Source: Blattamonas nauphoetae
Taxonomy: Eukaryota > Preaxostyla > Oxymonadida
Length of the DNA: 64,000 nt
Assembly (NCBI GenBank): GCA_033064195.1
Contig: JARBJD010000044.1
Span: 1 to 64,000 of the forward strand
Direction: 5' to 3'
Part shown: one piece after another, positions 26,301-32,300 of the stretch
Numbering within the stretch: the first letter of the stretch is position 1
How the letters are laid out: each line of letters starts with the position of its first letter
Program-made: the position numbers and the translations under genes
The notes under the pieces: generated by a model
Told to the model about the DNA's origin: nothing
Seen by the model: only the letters and a program-made list of their open reading frames with translations
Databases searched by the model: none

Positions 26301-29300
26301 CAATGATGTAGTCACAATCTTGTCTAAGAAAGATGCAATTTCCGTCTGCCTTTCTTGAGAGAGATCAAAAAGCCCATCAAGACAGCCCCATGCCCCTCGG
26401 CCGACCACATCACAGAGAAAGTTCTCGACAAGTTCATGATGAGTGGTCCCTTCGACAAGGGAAATTTTTGAAAAGTGTCGCCCACAAAACGATGCGAGTT
26501 CAAGAATTCGATCTGATAACGTAAAAGAAGTGTCTCCTTGCAGTAATGTGAAGTTAAAAGGCGAATCTTGATGTTGAAAACTACCTTGGGATGTTCGAAG
26601 AGTTGCTGCAACATTGCTGAGAATCAGTGCCCATCGCTGAGTTGATAACAACATTTGATTTAATTCGGGAGAATCACAGTGATCCTTTTTGTTTGCCGAA
26701 AACGTAAGAAGTCCCCATGAAGCAAGTTGACATGGTTGATGACCAATATATTCAAATCCATACGGAATGGAATGTGTAGAGGTTGTGACGTTGACATCGA
26801 ATGAATTGAGGAGATTCATTTGACTTGGAACAGACACTTCAATTGGTTGTGTTTCAGCTTCTGAGAATGATTGATTTGATGAATGTGTCTCTGTGCGAGC
26901 CTGATGAGGTTCGGTCATGATATCGATAATTCTTTGTTTCATTGTGGGATTCAAAGGCACTTCGAGTATGGGTAAGGTGGAAATGATTCCCCCCAGCAAT
27001 TCGGAAACCAGAGATGTGTCGGATTGATGATGGAGGATTGACGTTAAAACTTGGAGAGCTGGAGCAATGATAACAATGCACTGTTCAATTTTTAGACGTG
27101 ATGATAATGGTATCGTTTGAGAGAGGAGTCTTTGAAGATAATTGATTGCGTTGTTCAGTGGAGCATGAAATGTTTGACTTAATTTGGCGAGCGTCTCCAT
27201 TTTCGTTGAGTTTTCGAGATTATTCAACGAGACATCTCTGATTGTGTGTAATGCATCGTGTAAATATCGATGTATGAATCCATGACAAGAAAATACGACC
27301 GCTTGCAGTGGTTTCGACATAATACACGTGTGATAAACAGTGGGATCTGTCATCTCTGGTGACATTCCATGAGAATTCCAGATTCGAAGAAGGACTTTGA
27401 TAACATCATCATCTGTGCTTTCAAATGAAAAATCTGATGATGGTGTCATGAAAAATGGAATGTTTCCTTCCAGCAACGTATTGAGAAGAGTGGATTTAAC
27501 ACAGAGACGGAGTTCTTGTTGGAGAGCAAGAAGGAATGGAATATGGTTTGCCCCTGATTCAAAGGTGATCGGTGAAGTAAAATGAAGTGTTTCTCCAAGA
27601 GGACCTAAAATGCCAGTTAGAGAATATGAGTAGGTTCCGTCACAAGAGGAGACCCTTTTCAAACCTTTGTCTGCGATAGGCTGGATTGGAGATGATATGC
27701 GGGAGGGATGTGGTGTTGGATATATGGATGTCATTTCCTTTGAATCCAGACTTTGGGTCCTTGGAGACATGTCCATTGTTGATTTCTGGAGAAGATTAGA
27801 GTCATTATCTTCTTTGTCTTCAGACTCATCCCTACTAGGTGTATTGATCAGTTCTGTGCTCAACGAATCACTTTCAATACTACCAAAATCAGTTGGAGAT
27901 GTTGACTGCGAATCAAAAAGGGCACCAGATCTTCGTTGTGTGTTTATACCGCTTCTGTCATTGTCATCAAAGCGGCCTACTTTAACGTTCTGAAGTTGTC
28001 CACTATCATCAATTTGAGCAAGGTCAAAGGTGCTATATGGTATTTCTGTGTCTTTCGATTGAATCTGAGATAAGAAATGGGAATAGGGTCGAGATCTTGG
28101 ATAATTATCCTGGTCGACAATGATCTCGTCGAGTGTATCAAGGCTCTCTGAATTCTCGTTTTCAAAAGTTTTTGGCAGATGGAATTCCGATTGGAACTGG
28201 AGGTGTATTAACCCAGGGAACAGGCGCCGTAGGATCGGGAGAAGTATGATTGGAGATACAGAGTGAGCTAACATTAATACAAGCTGATCATTTGATAACA
28301 TGTACAAGGGAGGGAACATTGACTTTTGCTGTTGAAAAAAAGGATCCAATGATTCGAGACAGTCAATCGTTTGTTTTGCAATTTCGGGGAGTAGAAGAGA
28401 GACATAGGTTCCAGGTTGAAACAAATAGAAAGGGAATGGCTTATTCTGAATTTGTTCCAGAATTCTCATCCAATCGAGGAGGATTGAGTCAAACTGCCTT
28501 CCTTGTGATGGAAGCGTGGTCAAAATGAAGGATGAGGTGAAAAGAGCAAAGAGTTTCACGCATCGATCTTGTGTTTCCTGAAGAATTGTGAGCGATTCTG
28601 GGAGTCTTGAAATTGTGGCTTTCAGTTGTTGAAGGTGTTCAGAAAATGAAGTTGCATACGGAGACGTAGCAAGCGTGTCGATGTGTGATAAAGATTGATT
28701 GGCTTCAATGATAATTTTGCGTAAGGAAGTGACTGAGATATTTGGAATCTTCCGCTCTTTGGATAAATGATCATCTCCATTTTGATTGTGTTGAAGATAT
28801 TTGATTTCCTCAGAATAAATCTCGGCGAGAGTTTGGTTTTCCTGGAGAAGCTGTTGTCCGATAATTAAAGGTGGAACAGCCTCTTCTATGGATAAAGAGA
28901 AGTCAGTGGTCCATTGTCTGGTTAGTTCTTCAATTTGTTTCTCAATTCCATATTCTCTGGTTACTGTTCTGACTAGATCGTGTAGAAAAGCATGCATGTC
29001 TGAAGTTGAATGTGTAAGGAAGAGATCCAATGTTGGATTTGTTTGAGAGGAGACGAGAATCGATTTTTGATCCGAGAGAGCAGTGTTATTTTCCAAGAAT
29101 CGACTCAATGATTCCCAATGTCTCTTTCGAACACACATCTGCGGTAGCGATGTAATTAATGACATCGATTTTGTGACTGTTTTTAGTTCATTGATCACCT
29201 TAACTTCCAGGCGATGGATACAATCTTCTGAGTTGGATCCGATATTCTCTCGGATAGTGGTGAGCTGATCTAAGTTTGAGAGTAATTCATCCATTTCAAC

Positions 29301-32300
29301 TTTCAGAGCTGAAAAATCTGCTGAAAGAAAGTGAAGCCGCCCAATTTTGGATTTCCATTCAGTGAAATTGATGAACAACTGGAATACATGATGATAATAC
29401 TGGAATCGTGAGAGCATTGACTGGAGTTTGCGATGATGATGTAGATCAGAATCCCACGGATCTAGTTCATTCTGGTTGAGTGAACTGTCAAATGTACAGC
29501 CAGACTCTGAATGCGAGAGAAAGGCCTGTGTCGACATGTGAGGAGATCGAAGTCGCTGTTCCTCAAGGTTGAGATTCTTGAGTTGCTCCACCTTGACTTC
29601 CAATTGTGTCTCAAATATGATTGTCACTTCCAGCTTCAACTTTACAAGCGTTAACGAGGAACTATCCGAACATAAAAACTCTGTCAAACGATTGTCTATT
29701 GTTGCGAGGAGGACATCAGCACCCAAAGAAAGAATGCCTCGAGATTGATAGAGCTGGTTTGCGATTGTATTGGTTTTTTGTTGAATCGAGTATGAATAGC
29801 TTTGCGACATTGCATAAAAGAACTGGTTCAAGCTTAGAACATTTGAATTTAATCTATGTATATCTGCGAGACGAGGTGATTGAAAGGACTCCAGAAATGC
29901 GATCTCATTCTGAAGATCTCCAATGTTATCTTCAGAGTTGAGGGGACGCTGCTCATAGCGTTGAAAGATTGATAGAATCCGTGTGAAATCTGCGAGTGTT
30001 TCTGATTGATACGTCAGTTGTTGAGCTGTCACAGTAAGCTGCTTCTGTTCCTGAAGAGTGTGTTCAGATGTACGGGGCAACGAGGACATTTGAGATGTTG
30101 CGGTTGCGTTTATCACAGCGAGGAGATCAGTTTGAAGTGTTGTTAAAGGTTCGTAGATACTCGTGAGATGATCCAAGAGTAAATCTTCATAGCTCGCGAT
30201 ATATGTGTTGAGCCATTCCTCCACACGTTGGAGGACTGTTGGTAAGAATAGGGTCGAAAAATTGAGCGTTAGCTGTCCAAGAGTGACCGATGAGAAGAGT
30301 TGAACGAGTGCTGACATGAAAAATGGATCCGGCGATGTTTTGACTTTTGGCTGTGACGGAGAGTGCAGTTGGCCGACACTATCGGGTTGGTTGGTGACGG
30401 GTTGAAAAACATCAAAAACTTTACTTAGGATTCCGTGCCATTGAAAAAAGCGTTGGATTGAACGACTAAGATATGAAAGTTGTGCACTGAACAGGGCATG
30501 CTTCTGTCGGCTATGTCTCTCAGGGTGATGAAGATGAATGTGGTTGGTGAGAGAGATCACAGAAACAAATGAATCCGAACACAATGTACAGGGATATGGG
30601 TGCTCATCAGGGAGGAATAAAATCGTTGGAGATGTTGGATCAGGCAAGAGAACAGTGGGAAGAGGTCGATAAATCAGTGATGGGTGCGCTATTTCTGACA
30701 GAATGATTTCGCTTCTCGAAAATCCAGACAAATGCGCCGTTTTGGCAGTTGTATTGGTTTGAGTTTCATACGATGATGGGAAACAAAAAGGAGGCAAGTC
30801 TTGTTGGATGCTGGAAACATTGGAGATCGATGAGAGAGCGTTCTTCATTGCTTCTGGGGTTGTCTCGAAAAACGCAGCAAAGATCCTGAATCGTCTTCTC
30901 ACAGATGGATTTAGGTACCCCATCAGATTGAAGGAAACAATGGACTGAAGGATTTGCTTCAATATCGGTCTGGAATTAGACAGAAAATCCCATAACGATC
31001 GTTTATTTGAATGAGCACTTGGAGATGCCACATCCAGAAAATGCCATGTGTGCGAGATGTAGTCCTGATCCCACTGGATAATTGATTGAAGGGCCGAAAT
31101 ACAAGTTGCGACTTGGGCTTTTGCCCACTGGATATATGTTTCTGTTGGTGTTTCGAGAATGAAAGTTCGATTGCGAAAATCAACATTTTGAACAAGAGTT
31201 GATTCATAATGAACGGTACTAAAACGTGTTGTTGAAACACATTGATTTCCAAAAGCTTCAAGAATCCTGAGAGCTGAGAGAAGTAGATGGTGGGCAACAG
31301 CATTGAAAAGGGTTTGATAATTCCCGATGAATTGAGAGGTTGATGATTTGATAATCTCAAATGAGACATGGGACGCTGTAAACAGCTTTTGAGAGCGGTT
31401 AGGAGAGAGATAATCTGTGCTGCTTAATTGGAGGAACGCATGAACGTAGTGATCAACTGTTTCGAATAGAATTGCCTCGATTCGATACGAGGTTGTCCTA
31501 ATTTTGTGAACGAGATTCTGGATTGGTTCAAAGATTCCGTTGCGTCGACGATCTTGTTTGGATATTGGAGATTTCAATTGTGTTCGTGCCAATTTCAAAA
31601 GAAGTGAATCACATTCTAAACACGATCGATTGATTGCATCGTATAGCTTGATGATGATGGCTATTGATGTCTCATATCGTAACAGAAAATGTTGTTTTGA
31701 GTGACTTGAACCTACAACGCTCTGACAAAACTCAGAAAGTTGCTCTTCGAAGAGTTCACAAATGGCTGAGAGACTTTCCTCTGCATGATGAGGAATGTTG
31801 ATCAAGAGTGATTGCCTCAGATGAAGTACATCAATACCATACTCGAGTGATGAAATAAGGTCTACGTACGAACGATGGACAATTTGGAGCTGTTTCTGTT
31901 CAATCCATGGAATAGAAAAACGAAATCGGAGAACATAGTTGATTTCTCTGGGGAGCGAGAGAAGTTTGTGTTCCAATGACAGTTGAATGTCAGGATATCG
32001 TGGTGATGGTCGGAGAAGTTCATTCGAAATCCTTGTTCTGCGGTAGAAGGAGAGATAGGGTGTTGCATCGATATCAACTTGGGAGAGGTGTGAGGTTGGT
32101 GATAGAGTGAGCAACGGGCTGTTTTCTTGATGAGATCCAAATGAGATGACTTCCTGCTGCCAGTTTCGTTTGGTTGTTTCTTTGACAGCTCGAAGTGTAT
32201 CCATGAGAGATGTGTATGATGATAAGAGGTGAAGGTGATGTTGAAACTTCTGTGGTCGGATTGACCTTTGAGAGGGAGTTGAATTGTGCTTGGTGCTCGT

